Source: Bolinopsis microptera (Eukaryota > Ctenophora > Tentaculata > Lobata > Bolinopsidae). From it: 64,000 nucleotides of DNA. Each line of letters starts with the position of its first letter. The first letter of the stretch is position 1. Position numbers and translations under genes: made by a program. The DNA is taken from NCBI RefSeq assembly GCF_026151205.1, contig NC_087076.1, forward strand, positions 12,004,902 through 12,068,901, written 5' to 3'. The notes below the pieces were generated by a model. It did no database searches. It saw only the letters and a list, made by a program, of their open reading frames with translations, and was not told where the DNA came from. Below are positions 11,501-22,900 of the stretch, piece by piece.

Positions 11501-14500
11501 CAGGAAGTAATTGGCACAGCAATCGCTTATCTGCTCCTATCAAACGGAAGGTATAATTATGATAATTAATCGATAAAGTTTAATTAATGGTTTTACAAGC
11601 TTCGATAACATTCGAATATTCGAAGGGAAAGCTGAGATCTTTTTATCTGTAAACAGGTTTCTAATTGAAGGTCCATTTCAGGATCCCGTTATACGCTGGA
11701 ACATTGATAACAGTGTGCGACACTTTTATATTTCTTCTTCTTGACAAATATGGTCTAAGAAAATTAGAAGCTTTCTTTGGCTTTCTCATCGCAGTCATGG
11801 CAATGACATTCGGCACAGAGGTGAATACTTATTGCTCAGTTTCAACATAAACCTGTCAATAGATTGAAAAGACAGAATGAAACCTGTTAAAATCTATATA
11901 TTTAATAGAAAAATTTCCCTCAGTTTGCGATAGCATCACCCGACCCAGCTAAGCTAGCAGCTGGTCTCTTCGTACCCTGGTGTAAAGGCTGCGGTGTCTA
12001 CGTCATCAAGCAAGCAGTGGGAATAGTTGGAGCAGTTATTATGCCTCACAACCTCTACCTCCACTCCGCTCTCGTTCGGTCACGTGAGATAGATAGACGG
12101 AGGGTGGACAAGATACGAGAAGCTAACATGTACTACTTCATCGAGGCAGCAATAGCGCTCAGCGCCAGTTTCATGGTCAACATGTTTGTTGTGTCAGTGT
12201 TTGCGCAGGGCTACTTTCCGGGCAACAAGTCGACTGCAGAGTGCAAAGCGCAGGCGTGGGCCCAACTGAATGACACTGATAACCAGTCAATTAACTTGCA
12301 ATCAGCTGGAGTATTCCTGGAGAACTGTTACGGTAAAGTGGCAGCTGTTATTTGGGGTCTTGGTTTGTTGGCTGCTGGCCAGAGTTCCACTATGACCGGA
12401 ACTTACTCTGGACAATTTGTTATGGAGGTCAGTGGAGTTTTAAATATAAAGTAAAGCGTTAATCTAAGATATAACTATGTGATTTGATCGCCACGAAAGC
12501 TTTTCATTTCTGTAAACATTTTCTGTTCTAGCTAAGTTTTTTCTCAGGGATTTCTGTTGCTAAAATGGCCTCGATGGGTCCGAGTTCTAGTGACCAGATT
12601 GATAGCTGTTGGACCGACACTCTCCCTAGCAATAATCAGTGGAGCTAATTTCAGTGGTTGGAATGAGATGTTGAATGTCCTTCAGAGTTTGCAGTTACCT
12701 TTTGCTTTAATTCCAATTCTTACTTTTACTGGCAGTTACAAGATTATGGGGGAGTTTGCTATGAGCAAGTGAGTACGGGCAATTTGTTTAAATTAAACTG
12801 GATGCTGATTTTATTTCGACACGCTACATGTCACTCAATTTTATAATATCAATATTTCACAACTTTGTATGTTCATCGTTTCATATTAATAGCCCAATCT
12901 GATGTTTATCGCTTCGTGATATCCCAAATTGAAATTTAAAGCACTAAGTATAATTACTGTAGCCAAAATATCACTTCTATAATTCTACAAGTCTAGACTA
13001 GATAGAAATATCGCAGGATATCCTGTACTCTGATGTGGCTGCTAGCAGCAGGGGTAATGTGCATCAACAGCTACTTTGTCTTCACCTACCTTCAGCTCCT
13101 ACCTGACTCTATGCCCGTGTACGTGCTAGTGACCTTGTTCCTGATCATATACATGAGTCTGGTGGTATACCTCGGCTACATCGCCGTCACATACAACACA
13201 CAACATACTGGTTACATGGTTAGTAGTCACATACAACACACAACATACTGGTTACATGGTTAGTGGTGGGGATGGGTTACATGGTTAGTGGTCACATACA
13301 ACACACAACATACTGGTTACATGGTTAGTGGTGGGGGCAGTCACATACAACACACAACATACTGGTTACATGGTTAGTGGTGGGGGTCACATACAACACA
13401 CAACATACTGGTTACATGGTTAGTGGTGGGGGTCGTCACATACAACACACAACATACTGGTTACATGGTTAGTGGTGGTGGTCGTCACATACAACACACA
13501 GCATACTGGTTACATGGTTAGTGGTGGGGGCCGTCACATACAACACACAACATACGGGTTACATGGTTAGTGGTGGGGGTCACATACAACACACAGCATA
13601 CTGGTTACATGGTTAGTGGTGGGGGCCGTCACATACAACACACAACATACTGGTTACATGGTTAGTGGTGGGGGCCGTCACATACAACACACAACATACT
13701 GGTTACATGGTTAGTGGTGGGGGCCGTCACATACAACACACAACATACGGGTTACATGGTTAGTGGTGGGGGTCACATACAACACACAGCATACTGGTTA
13801 CATGGTTAGTGGTGGTCACATACAACACACAACATACTGGTTACATGGTTAGTGGTGGGGGTCACATACAACACACAACATACTGGTTACATGGTTAGTG
13901 GTGGGGGCCGTCACATACAACACACAACATACTGGTTACATGGTTAGTGGTCACATACAACACACAACATACTGGTTACATGGTTAGTGGTGGGGGTCAC
14001 ATACAACACACAACATACTGGTTACATGGTTAGTGGTGGGGGCCGTCACATACAACACACAACATACTGGTTACATGGTTAGTGGTGGGGGTCGTCACAT
14101 ACAACACACAACATACTGGTTACATGGTTAGTGGTGGTGGTCGTCACATACAACACACAACATACTGGTTACATGGTTAGTGGTGGGGGTCACATACAAC
14201 ACACAACATACTGGTTACATGGTTAGTGGTGGGGGTCGTCACATACAACACACAACATACTGGTTACATGGTTAGTGGTGGGGGTCACATACAACACACA
14301 ACATACTGGTTACATGGTTAGTGGTGGGGTCGTCACATACAACACACAACATACTGGTTACATGGTTAGTGGTGGGGGCCGTCACATACAACACACAACA
14401 TACTGGTTACATGGTTAGTGGTGGGGGTCACATACAACACACAACATACTGGTTACATGGTTAGTGGTCACATACAACACACAACATACGGGTTACATGG

Positions 14501-15379
14501 TTAGTGGTGGGGGTCGTCACATACAACACACAACATACTGGTTACATGGTTAGTGGTGGGGGTCACATACAACACACAACATACTGGTTACATGGTTAGT
14601 GGTGGGGGTCGTCACATACAACACACAACATACTGGTTACATGGTTAGTGGTGGGGGTCACATACAACACACAACATACTGGTTACATGGTTAGTGGTGG
14701 GGTCGGGGGATACAACACACAACATACGGGTTACATGGTTAGTGGTGGGGGCCGTCACATACAACACACAACATACTGGTTACATGGTTAGTGGTCACAT
14801 ACAACACACAACATACTGGTTACATGGTTAGTGGTGGGGGTCGTCACATACAACACACAACATACTGGTTACATGGTTAGTGGTGGGGGTCGTCACATAC
14901 AACACACAACATACTGGTTACATGGTTAGTGGTGGGGTCGGGGGATACAACACACAACATACGGGTTACATGGTTAGTGGTGGGGGCCGTCACATACAAC
15001 ACACAACATACTGGTTACATGGTTAGTGGTCACATACAACACACAACATACTGGTTACATGGTTAGTGGTGGGGGTCGTCACATACAACACACAACATAC
15101 TGGTTACTGGTTAGTGGTGGGGGCCGTCACATACAACACACAACATACTGGTTACATGGTTAGTGGTGGGGGTCGGGGGATGGGTGTGGGCCGTGGGTGG
15201 TGTGGGGGTGTTTTATGTGATCTCCGGGTTTGATTTGCGGGTACTGGGAGGTGATGTAATGGGTTTTTATAATTTAATAATATTTATAACTTTCCCAACT
15301 AACGTTATTGTCATTCCAGAGACCTGGTCAAGTTATAGAGCTACAAAACTTAACAAACGTTGAGCCGAGGTCAACCTGA
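8528..15379 (+). CDS. NRAMP/DMT1-family divalent metal transporter (SLC11)
   Basis: Proton-coupled Fe/Mn importer of endosomal or plasma membranes. Eleven exons with matching phases: 8528-8594, 9667-9752, 10551-10679, 10884-10931, 11052-11082, 11403-11550, 11682-11820, 11924-12427, 12548-12768, 13017-13218, 15320-15379; total 544 aa, normal for the family. TM1 has [15 protein letters not shown] with the metal-binding DPGN; TM6 has [17 protein letters not shown]; the signature [17 protein letters not shown] spans the exon 8/9 join. N-glycosylation sites lie in the loop near NKST and NDTD. The N-terminus has DVERLLP, a [DE]xxxL[LI] endolysosomal sorting motif. Exon 10 ends in [16 protein letters not shown] at a GTTAGT donor that is copied about 43 times in intron 10; the last exon (20 codons, [19 protein letters not shown]) is the least certain. 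Intron 1 holds a TA-flanked DNA transposon and intron 2 a 10-bp array. SLC11A2 and SLC11A1 type cannot be separated here. Confidence 0.93.
8751..9504. mobile_element. 754-bp DNA transposon with TA target duplication
   Basis: Ends are inverted repeats beginning CCTTACTCGGGATTATTA, flanked by TA at 8749-8750 and 9505-9506. Subterminal blocks CCATATTTTTCCCGAACCA and CCGGTCGTTAATAAACCCG occur near both ends but in the same orientation, so the structure is a mix of inverted ends and internal direct repeats. No transposase; a non-autonomous Tc1/mariner/pogo-type element is likely. Its ends resemble those of the element at 53781-54374 (CCTTATCGGAC). Lies in NRAMP intron 1. Confidence 0.8.
10248..10545. 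repeat. 10-bp minisatellite (CAATACACTA)n at NRAMP exon 3 acceptor
   Basis: About 29 copies of CAATACACTA, variants TAATACACTA and CAGTACACTA mainly at the ends. Immediately followed by the acceptor ATATTTACAG at 10541-10550; TAATGCACTAATATTTACAG also occurs inside the array in part (10321-10336), so the array includes a copy of the acceptor region lacking the AG. Confidence 0.95.
13183..15178. repeat. ~46-bp minisatellite made of the NRAMP exon 10/intron 10 junction
   Basis: About 43 copies of a 36-50 bp unit: CACATACAACACACAACATA, CTGGTTACATG, then GTTAGTGG and a variable GTGGGGGTCGT spacer. The first unit is coding: it encodes [10 protein letters not shown] at the end of exon 10, and the following GTTAGT is its splice donor. 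Every complete unit therefore carries the last ~30 nt of the exon and a donor. Spacer length varies (absent, GGGGT, GGGGTCGT, GGGGCCGT), which suggests repeated unequal exchange or slippage and higher-order grouping of units. Confidence 0.93.
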
Positions 15380-16930
15380 GATTCTATTGAACAAACCTCC
15401 TCACTTATTATAGGAACACTTCATTTTAAGTTTGATTTCTTAATATCATAATAAGATTATAGGTTGTCAGATTAGCCATGAATTTTGCGTCAATTTAATT
15501 GAGTCGAACTGTTGCTAGCTGAATTGATTTTTCACTCTAAACCAAGATTTAGAGTGAAACATCTGTCCACTCTCGGACAGACTGAAATCTCATTTCAGTT
15601 TCGAATTTGTTGCTATTGATAGTCCTATTTTTAAAATTTCAGTTTAAATCAAGGGTTTCTTTTATGATTTAATTTGTCAAATTTAACTCTATCGAACGAA
15701 ATATAATCTGCCGTTATTTTGTCTACTCTGCAATGTATATGTAACAAACCCTGTGAATTATTGTATAGGTATTGTTAGTTATTAATTTGATGGGTTTTAA
15801 ACTTATTTTCTGCAGGTTTTTTAATTTTTGTAAATACATAAATCTAGCCACTCTATAGATATGAACTGTCTTGAAAATATTTGTAAGACTATCACATGCT
15901 TGACTTTCAATACTATACTGCGTGTTTCCCTAATAACTAGCATCCCTATGCATGTTCGCGAATGTGTCTTCTAGGTTGATGATTCGTCCTGAGATGAGTG
16001 CTGTACATTAAAGCCTGGAAGTTTACAATACAACATCAGTTCTACCAGATTTAAACCGTCCTGGTTTGCCGGGTCTGTTTAGGGCTTGACATTTTCACTG
16101 AACTAATGGGGAGGTGTACAAATCTATTCTCACTGATGATTGTCATAGCGACCAATGAAATATGCAAACATACGTCACGTGTGGACACATATATTTGTCA
16201 CGTGTGACACACGTGTGTTTTGCCGTATAGCAAGTCTTATTCATCCTATTATAAGGGGACAATTATATACATGTGTACACTGAACAATGTACATTATAGT
16301 TAAGCTCCTTGTAACTAAATCATCCCTTGAATACACATTCGTCTCATACGTAGTGAAAATGTAGTTAGCGAAGGTATCTTGATATTTAATTTAAATTTGA
16401 GACCAAGCAAGGTTTTCACGCGGTTTTTGTTTATGATGTAAATGGTTCGACGGTTCGCGAATCGTTGTTTTACACTATTCGGTTAAGGATTTCTGCATGC
16501 TATTTTGACAGTTTATTCATGTGTCTGGTTTATTTCAGTGATAGATAAGGATAATGATTTTCCAACTATTTTAATGAATTAAAGTTAAAGAGTTCTTTTA
16601 CAGTTTCGTAATTGAAAAGTCGCTTTTCCCCAAGTATACTATTTTAGATGTACACAGTTTATTTAACCCTTTGTGCCCCCCTCCCGTGCTATTTGACAGC
16701 TGAGAATAAAATGTTATTTTTATTAAAATGATCCCTGTCCCTCGTTCTTTGGTAGCTTCAATGATCTCTATTAAACACACAGATAATTCGTAACATCAAT
16801 CACACAATTCCACGATTGGCTCTTGGTTTCAAATAGTAATAGTAAAGGTGCACTATTATTATAATTAAACTGCACACAAGATCCAATACAATGGTCAATT
16901 AAATCCCATTTTATACATTAGCAGGATGAA
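15380..16930. other. Intergenic region between NRAMP and KxDL genes
   Basis: AT-rich; contains the NRAMP 3' UTR and the KxDL promoter. A cluster of CACGTG-type motifs (ACGTCACGTGTGGAC, GTCACGTGTGACACACGTGTG) lies at 16174-16215. No other gene seen. Confidence 0.5.
16174..16220. promoter_or_regulatory. Cluster of E-box (CACGTG) motifs
   Basis: Three CACGTG hexamers in 45 bp, one as GTCACGTGTGAC, close to the CLEAR element GTCACGTGAC bound by MiT/TFE factors. They lie ~730 bp before the start codon of the BORC-subunit gene. Role is inference only; CACGTG is common in repeats of this window. Confidence 0.3.
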
Positions 16931-19900
16931 ATGGATGGCTCGGAATGCGCAGAACAGCAACCGATAACGTACCCAAGACAACCTCCTCAAGAAAACCAAA
17001 CTGCAATCTCCTCCTCAAATTGTGGTGAATCCTCACTCACCAGTCCTATTGAATCATCACCCACCAGTCCTATTGAATCCTCACCTACCAGTCCTATTGA
17101 ATCCTCACCTACCAGTCCTGGTGACATCTCAGTTCCAGATCAAACCTTTCATTCTGTCCGGAACGCTTCATTCACCACCTGTAAAGGTGGTACAGACAGC
17201 TTCTACTCTTGTGTTGACACCTCCGTGGAAGGTGACCAGAGTGACCTAGAGAGGACTGTTGTGGCGTCCACTCCCAGCAAGATCCACCACAATCCCAAAG
17301 ATGCGATCTTCAGGAGTATGGAAAGTATTGAGGGAGTAGGTTTTGGTGAGGGTTCAGTAAGTGTGGTTGTGTCTGATGCTGAGTTGTCGAAAACCTCTTC
17401 CCGAGGATCGGTACCAGATCTGAACGTTGCGAATTCCAATCCAAGAATTTTCAAAACTCAAAGTTCTGTCGAGTTATTAGAAGACAGTGGCGAAGAAAAT
17501 GTGATTGATGAGGATCCCTCTTCTAACTTAACAGAAAGGGCGGATAGTATAGACATCCTTCCTGCTTCATCTTCTATCAACGTTATCGGATCATCCGAGC
17601 ACATCACTGATCATGTCGACCACGTAAGAGCACGAAACTCCCTCAGTAACGACACTACGGTCTCCATCAGGTCTTCCGTCTCTTCTATCGCCATCCTCGG
17701 TACATCTTCTCAGAGTCCGGACTTTACCCTACCATACTCCCTTCAAGAGGGTCCTGGTTCTGCAGAAGATGAAGCGTTTGATGAAATGCCAGACAGCTCT
17801 ACAGTAGCAGAGGAGGAGGAGGGTGGTGTTGGAATACTGGAGACGTCTTTGGAGCTGATGACCACCTCTGTGGAGACCGTCCAAACTGAAGTTTCTCAAG
17901 AAGCCATGTCTGTGGATACTGTCATCAGTCCTTCTGTGTCTTTTGATCAGAAAAATAACTGGAAATCAGAACCATATTCAAATACAACGCCCGGTTTAGA
18001 TGAAGGGTCCTTTCAAGATGATGAGGCGTCAAAAGAACAAAGTTCTAACATTGATTATTCAGACGAATCTAAACTACCCCCCTCGCCTAATTTGTTGGAT
18101 GAAGTTTCCTCCCCTACTTCAAAAATCCAAAATACACTGGATCAGTTGTCTACTAACTCCTTAGGGACTACGAATCTGGAATCACCTTTAACTGAAATGG
18201 TTGACGAAGCAATACTTCCTCCTAATAGTGAAACTGAAAACCATTTATTCGATACTGTTACACCTGTTGACGGTTCTGGAACCGAATCACTGATATCTGA
18301 AACAGAGGATGGTGCTACTTCTAACTCAACCGAAGAATCTGGAAATCTTGAGGTGCAATCAACGAGCTCCCTACAACTTTCTACAGAAACAGTGATATAC
18401 ACTCCAATACCTGAGCAATACGATGTAACTGTCTCTCAACTTCCAGGTAACTATGAAGGTTGCCCTTCTGATGCCCAACAAGCATCTTCAAACCAGATAA
18501 ACATTTCAACCTCAGAGCTAAAGCTGTCAGATAAAACTAAAGTTTCTGAAGAACCCGCTGAGAAAATAGTTGTTACTCCTTCACAATCCTCGGAACAAGC
18601 TACTAGAGTTGAGCAATTAACCGAAAGTTCAGTTATGTTAGAACAAACTCAGATTTCGAACTCAGACCTTCATGACATACTCCAAATTCTTCCCTCTAGG
18701 GCAGGTTTTGTTGTTTCAGAAATTTCAGGGCAAGCTGATGCAGCTGATTTAGAAAGAAAGGCGCCAAAGGATACTCACGAATCTGAAATTAGCGAGAAAC
18801 TGAAAGCTCCTGTTTCAGAAATACCCATTCAAGCAGTTGTTGCTTCTTCAGAAATTCAACAAGATACACTGGCTTCTGAAATTCAAGAGCAACTAGATTT
18901 TGATTCTCAGACTGAAGTAATTTCAAACCAAGAAGATACACTGGCCTCTGAAATGACGGTGCAACTAGATGTTGATTTTCAGACTGAAGTAATTTCAAAC
19001 CAAGAAGATACACTGGCCTCTGAAATGACGGAGCGACTAGATGTTGATTCTCAGACTGAAGTAATTTTAAACCAAGAAGATACACTGGCCTATGAAATGA
19101 CGGAGCAACTAGATGTTGATTCTCAGACTGTTAAAGTAATTTTAAACCAAGAAGATACACTGGCTTCTGAAATGACGGTGCAACTAGATGTTGATTCTCA
19201 GACTGAAGTAATTTCAAACCAAGAAGATACACTGGCCTCTGAAATGACGGAGCGACTAGATGTTGATTCTCAGACTGAAGTAATTTTAAACCAAGAAGAT
19301 ACACTGGCTTCTGAAATGACGGTGCGACTAGATGTTGATTCTCAGACTGAAGTAATTTTAAACCAAGAAGATACACTGGCTTCTGAAATGACGGTGCAAC
19401 TAGATGTTGATTCTCAGACGGAAGTAATTTCAAACCAAGAAGATACACTGGCTTCTGAAATGACGGAGCGACTAGATGTTGATTATCAGACTGAAGTAAT
19501 TTTAAACCAAGAAGATACACTGGCTTCTGAAATGACGGAGCGACTAGATGTTGATTCTCAGACTGAAGTAATTTCAAACCAAGTAGATGCACTGGCTTCT
19601 GAAATGACGGAGCGACTAGATGTTGATTCTCAGACTGAAGTAATTTCAAACCAAGTAGATGCACTGACCTCTGAAATGACGGAGCGACTAGATGTTGATT
19701 CTCAGACTGAAGTAATTTCAAACCAAGAAGATACACTGGCTTCTGAAATGACGGTGCAACTAGATGTTGATTCTCAGACTGAAGTAATTTCAAACCAAGA
19801 AGATACACTGGCCTCTGAAATGACGGAGCGACTAGATGTTGATTCTCAGACTGAAGTAATTTCAAACCAAGAAGATACACTGGCCTCTGAAATGACGGAG

Positions 19901-22900
19901 CGACTAGATGTTGATTCTCAGACTGAAGTAATTTCAAACCAAGAAGATACACTGGCTTCTGAAATGACGGAGCGACTAGATGTTGATTCTCAGACTGAAG
20001 TAATTTCAAACCAAGAAGATGCACTGGCTTCTGAAATGACGGATCAGGTGAACCCCGATATTCCAGTATCAGAAATCCAGCAATCAGATATCCCAGCTTC
20101 AGAAACACAAATACAGAACCAAGCAGATATAACTTCTGCAGAAATTCCGAATCAAGTAGAAACTGCTTCTTCGGAAATTATGGAGCAACAAGCTCTTCCA
20201 TCTTCAAAAATTCAGGACTATTCAAATGCAGCTTCTTTAGATGTACAGGAGCAACCAGATTCAGAATCAACGATCCCGGAGGAAGAAACCTCACCGGAAA
20301 CCTCTAAGCAGCCTCAAGTTTCCCGCTGCATGTACCCTAATGTGGTGATAAAACCGAGCCTCCAGATAGCCGAGGGAGACATTGAAGCTCTTAAAATGAT
20401 GGACCCAGTGGAGTACTCCTCGTCAGTGGAGTCTACTCCCTCTTCTGAGTTACCTCCTAGTATCTCTAGTCGGGAGCACACGGTAGCTATAATCATTGAG
20501 TTTCCTTCATTTAGTTTAATCGCTTGTTACTAGTTGCTAGCACAAATATTTGAAATATTTGTAGAATTAGTTTAATCATGAGCAATGTACAGTTAAACCC
20601 CGATTCACCGCGGTTGTATAATGTATAATGTATATGTCATATGTAAATTGTAAACTGTAAAAAAACCCCATTTCTTTGCAGACGAGTGAAACGTACGGAG
20701 ACTTGAGTTTTGAGTCGGAGTTAACGGTCCACACTGACGATACCACGGTACCTCTTCAAGGAGGTCGCTCCTCCAGGTAGTACATCTGTTAATCAGCTAA
20801 AATATTCATGTTTCCTATTCACTGCTTAATAACCAGTGGCTATACCATCTCAACTCCCATATTTGATGTGAGAAAAGTTAATTATACCGCTGATAATTTA
20901 TATGATATATTTGAGATGGTTTCATTACACAATTACGATAACAACAAATCCCAAATTACCAGTTTAATTAGTGGACTGAGCGTACCAGACTCGATACACA
21001 TTTCCGAGGATCATCCAGCCTCTGACCTGCTTATCTCCCGGCTGGCGTCCGTCCTACCAAAGGATGACGTCATCTATATTACCACTAAACAGAAATACAT
21101 GTAAGCTCTTGCTTTGATCTTGTTGTTGATTTAACTATTCAAGAACCATCTTGGGTAGTCTTAAAGTTTATAACAAATAATGAAATATTTGACGATGTAT
21201 TTAATATTATCATCACAATTCACCTTTCATTCTGGTAATCTTTCATTCTGGTAATCTTCACAAGAAAAGGATAATGGAGGAAACCATCCTTATATAATAT
21301 ATTACAAATTGAATTACGTAGGAGAACTACCGTATTTTGAGTCTTGTCTGGTCAGGAACCAACGCGAACGATCGAAGTTCGGGGTAAAACTAATTAAATT
21401 GTGAGATAACAGTATTTATCATCCCTCTCGATGCTCCACGTAGGAATTAACCTGAATCAACTGTTATTTTCGATTTTGGTTCAGTTGCTTTAATGTGTTT
21501 GTGAGTGCTATTTCAATTAAATATGATCCGCCAGTTTCTCTCACTAACATATCTCTTATGTATGCTGACAGCCCATGATCTCCAAGCCTCTGGGGAGACC
21601 AATAAGCCACCAGGATCTCTAGATTTAGCAACCCTCCAACTACAGATCAGAGAAGAAGCCGTGTCCCTCAGAGAGGAGATGCACAACATGCTAGGGGGTG
21701 GTCACAACACTCTCTCTTGGGTTGTAAGGGACTTGGTGCAGGATGTAAGGGGTTACAAGGACCTCGTCTCGGAGCAGGGTAAAACGGTGGAGGACTTGAT
21801 GACTAAACACGCTGAAGAGATGTCGAGGAAGTGAAGATGGACCTGAAAAAGGCACTGGATCAGTTGGATGGACTGAAGAGCAGGATGGATGTAATGAGAT
21901 CTGAAGTGCGACTTATATCCCAGCACAAACTTACGTGGCAGAACAGTACGCAAAGTGACAGATATCACTCGGACTTCCTGGTGGATGGTGTTTACAGAAT
22001 GACTGATGATGAAAGTGGCATAAATCCTGTCCAACACACTGCTGATAACCAAGTGGGTCCAAACATGATGGTGATGATAGACCTAGGAGCTCGGTTCAAG
22101 ATCCATACAGTAAAACTTTGGAAAAGAACCTCATCGTGCTGTGATGGTCGCAATCCTGGACTCTTGATATACGCTGATGATACATTAGTTGGTGTAACGA
22201 AGGGGGTGAAGTATCTGTACAATATCCCAGTGAGCGGTGATGTTTATGCCTCGAAAATTTATGTCAAACAGCCGGCGACAATGACCGTCAATTTTCTGGA
22301 GATACAAGTCTTCGGAACAGGACCTTTCGGTGAAGACGAGATATAATTGATACCTCGGTTAAACACCAATTTAGTAATATTCTGAGGGACATTGAAAAAT
22401 AAAAAGTATACCTGTTGTTAATTTAGTAATTTTTGAGGGACACAAAAATAAATAGTAAACAGTGTTAATTTAGTAGTATTCTTGTATTTTATTGCTGGAG
22501 TCTGTCTTAAAATCATTTTCTGTAACTGTTAACACACGTAGTTGATAATGTTCACCATATTGGGCTGCCCAATGCCCATATCAATCGCAGAAAGGGCGCT
22601 TTTATAATTTATATTAAACCATGGCATCAACGATCGTAAAAATAGCCCAGGTTGCTTAAACAGGTGGTTGGAGTTGTTTTTCGTTTCTGCGGGGCTTTTC
22701 GACCATCTGTTTTATATTTCCTGTTAGAGCTATTGTTAGCAGTCTTCTTCATGGCAGTGTTAAATCAATTTGCCACGAAAACAGAATTGATTTAACATCA
22801 ATTATCTTCTGTTGTAAGAGCGATTTTTTAAACGTTTCTTAAAGATAGCTTAACAAGACAATCAGATCAGCAAAATGTCTGACAAACTTTCCAAAAAAGA

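Noticed and set aside
15163-15363. 66-aa frame ending [14 protein letters not shown] as NRAMP tail
   Set aside because: Needs reading through the minisatellite and the acceptor; the phase-0 splice from exon 10 gives [14 protein letters not shown] instead, though this last exon remains uncertain.
19131-20108. 325-aa minus-strand frame (LLGLKLLQSENQHLVAPSFQ)
   Set aside because: Antisense of the in-frame coding minisatellite; the plus frame has the longer ORF and continues by splicing into a KxDL domain.
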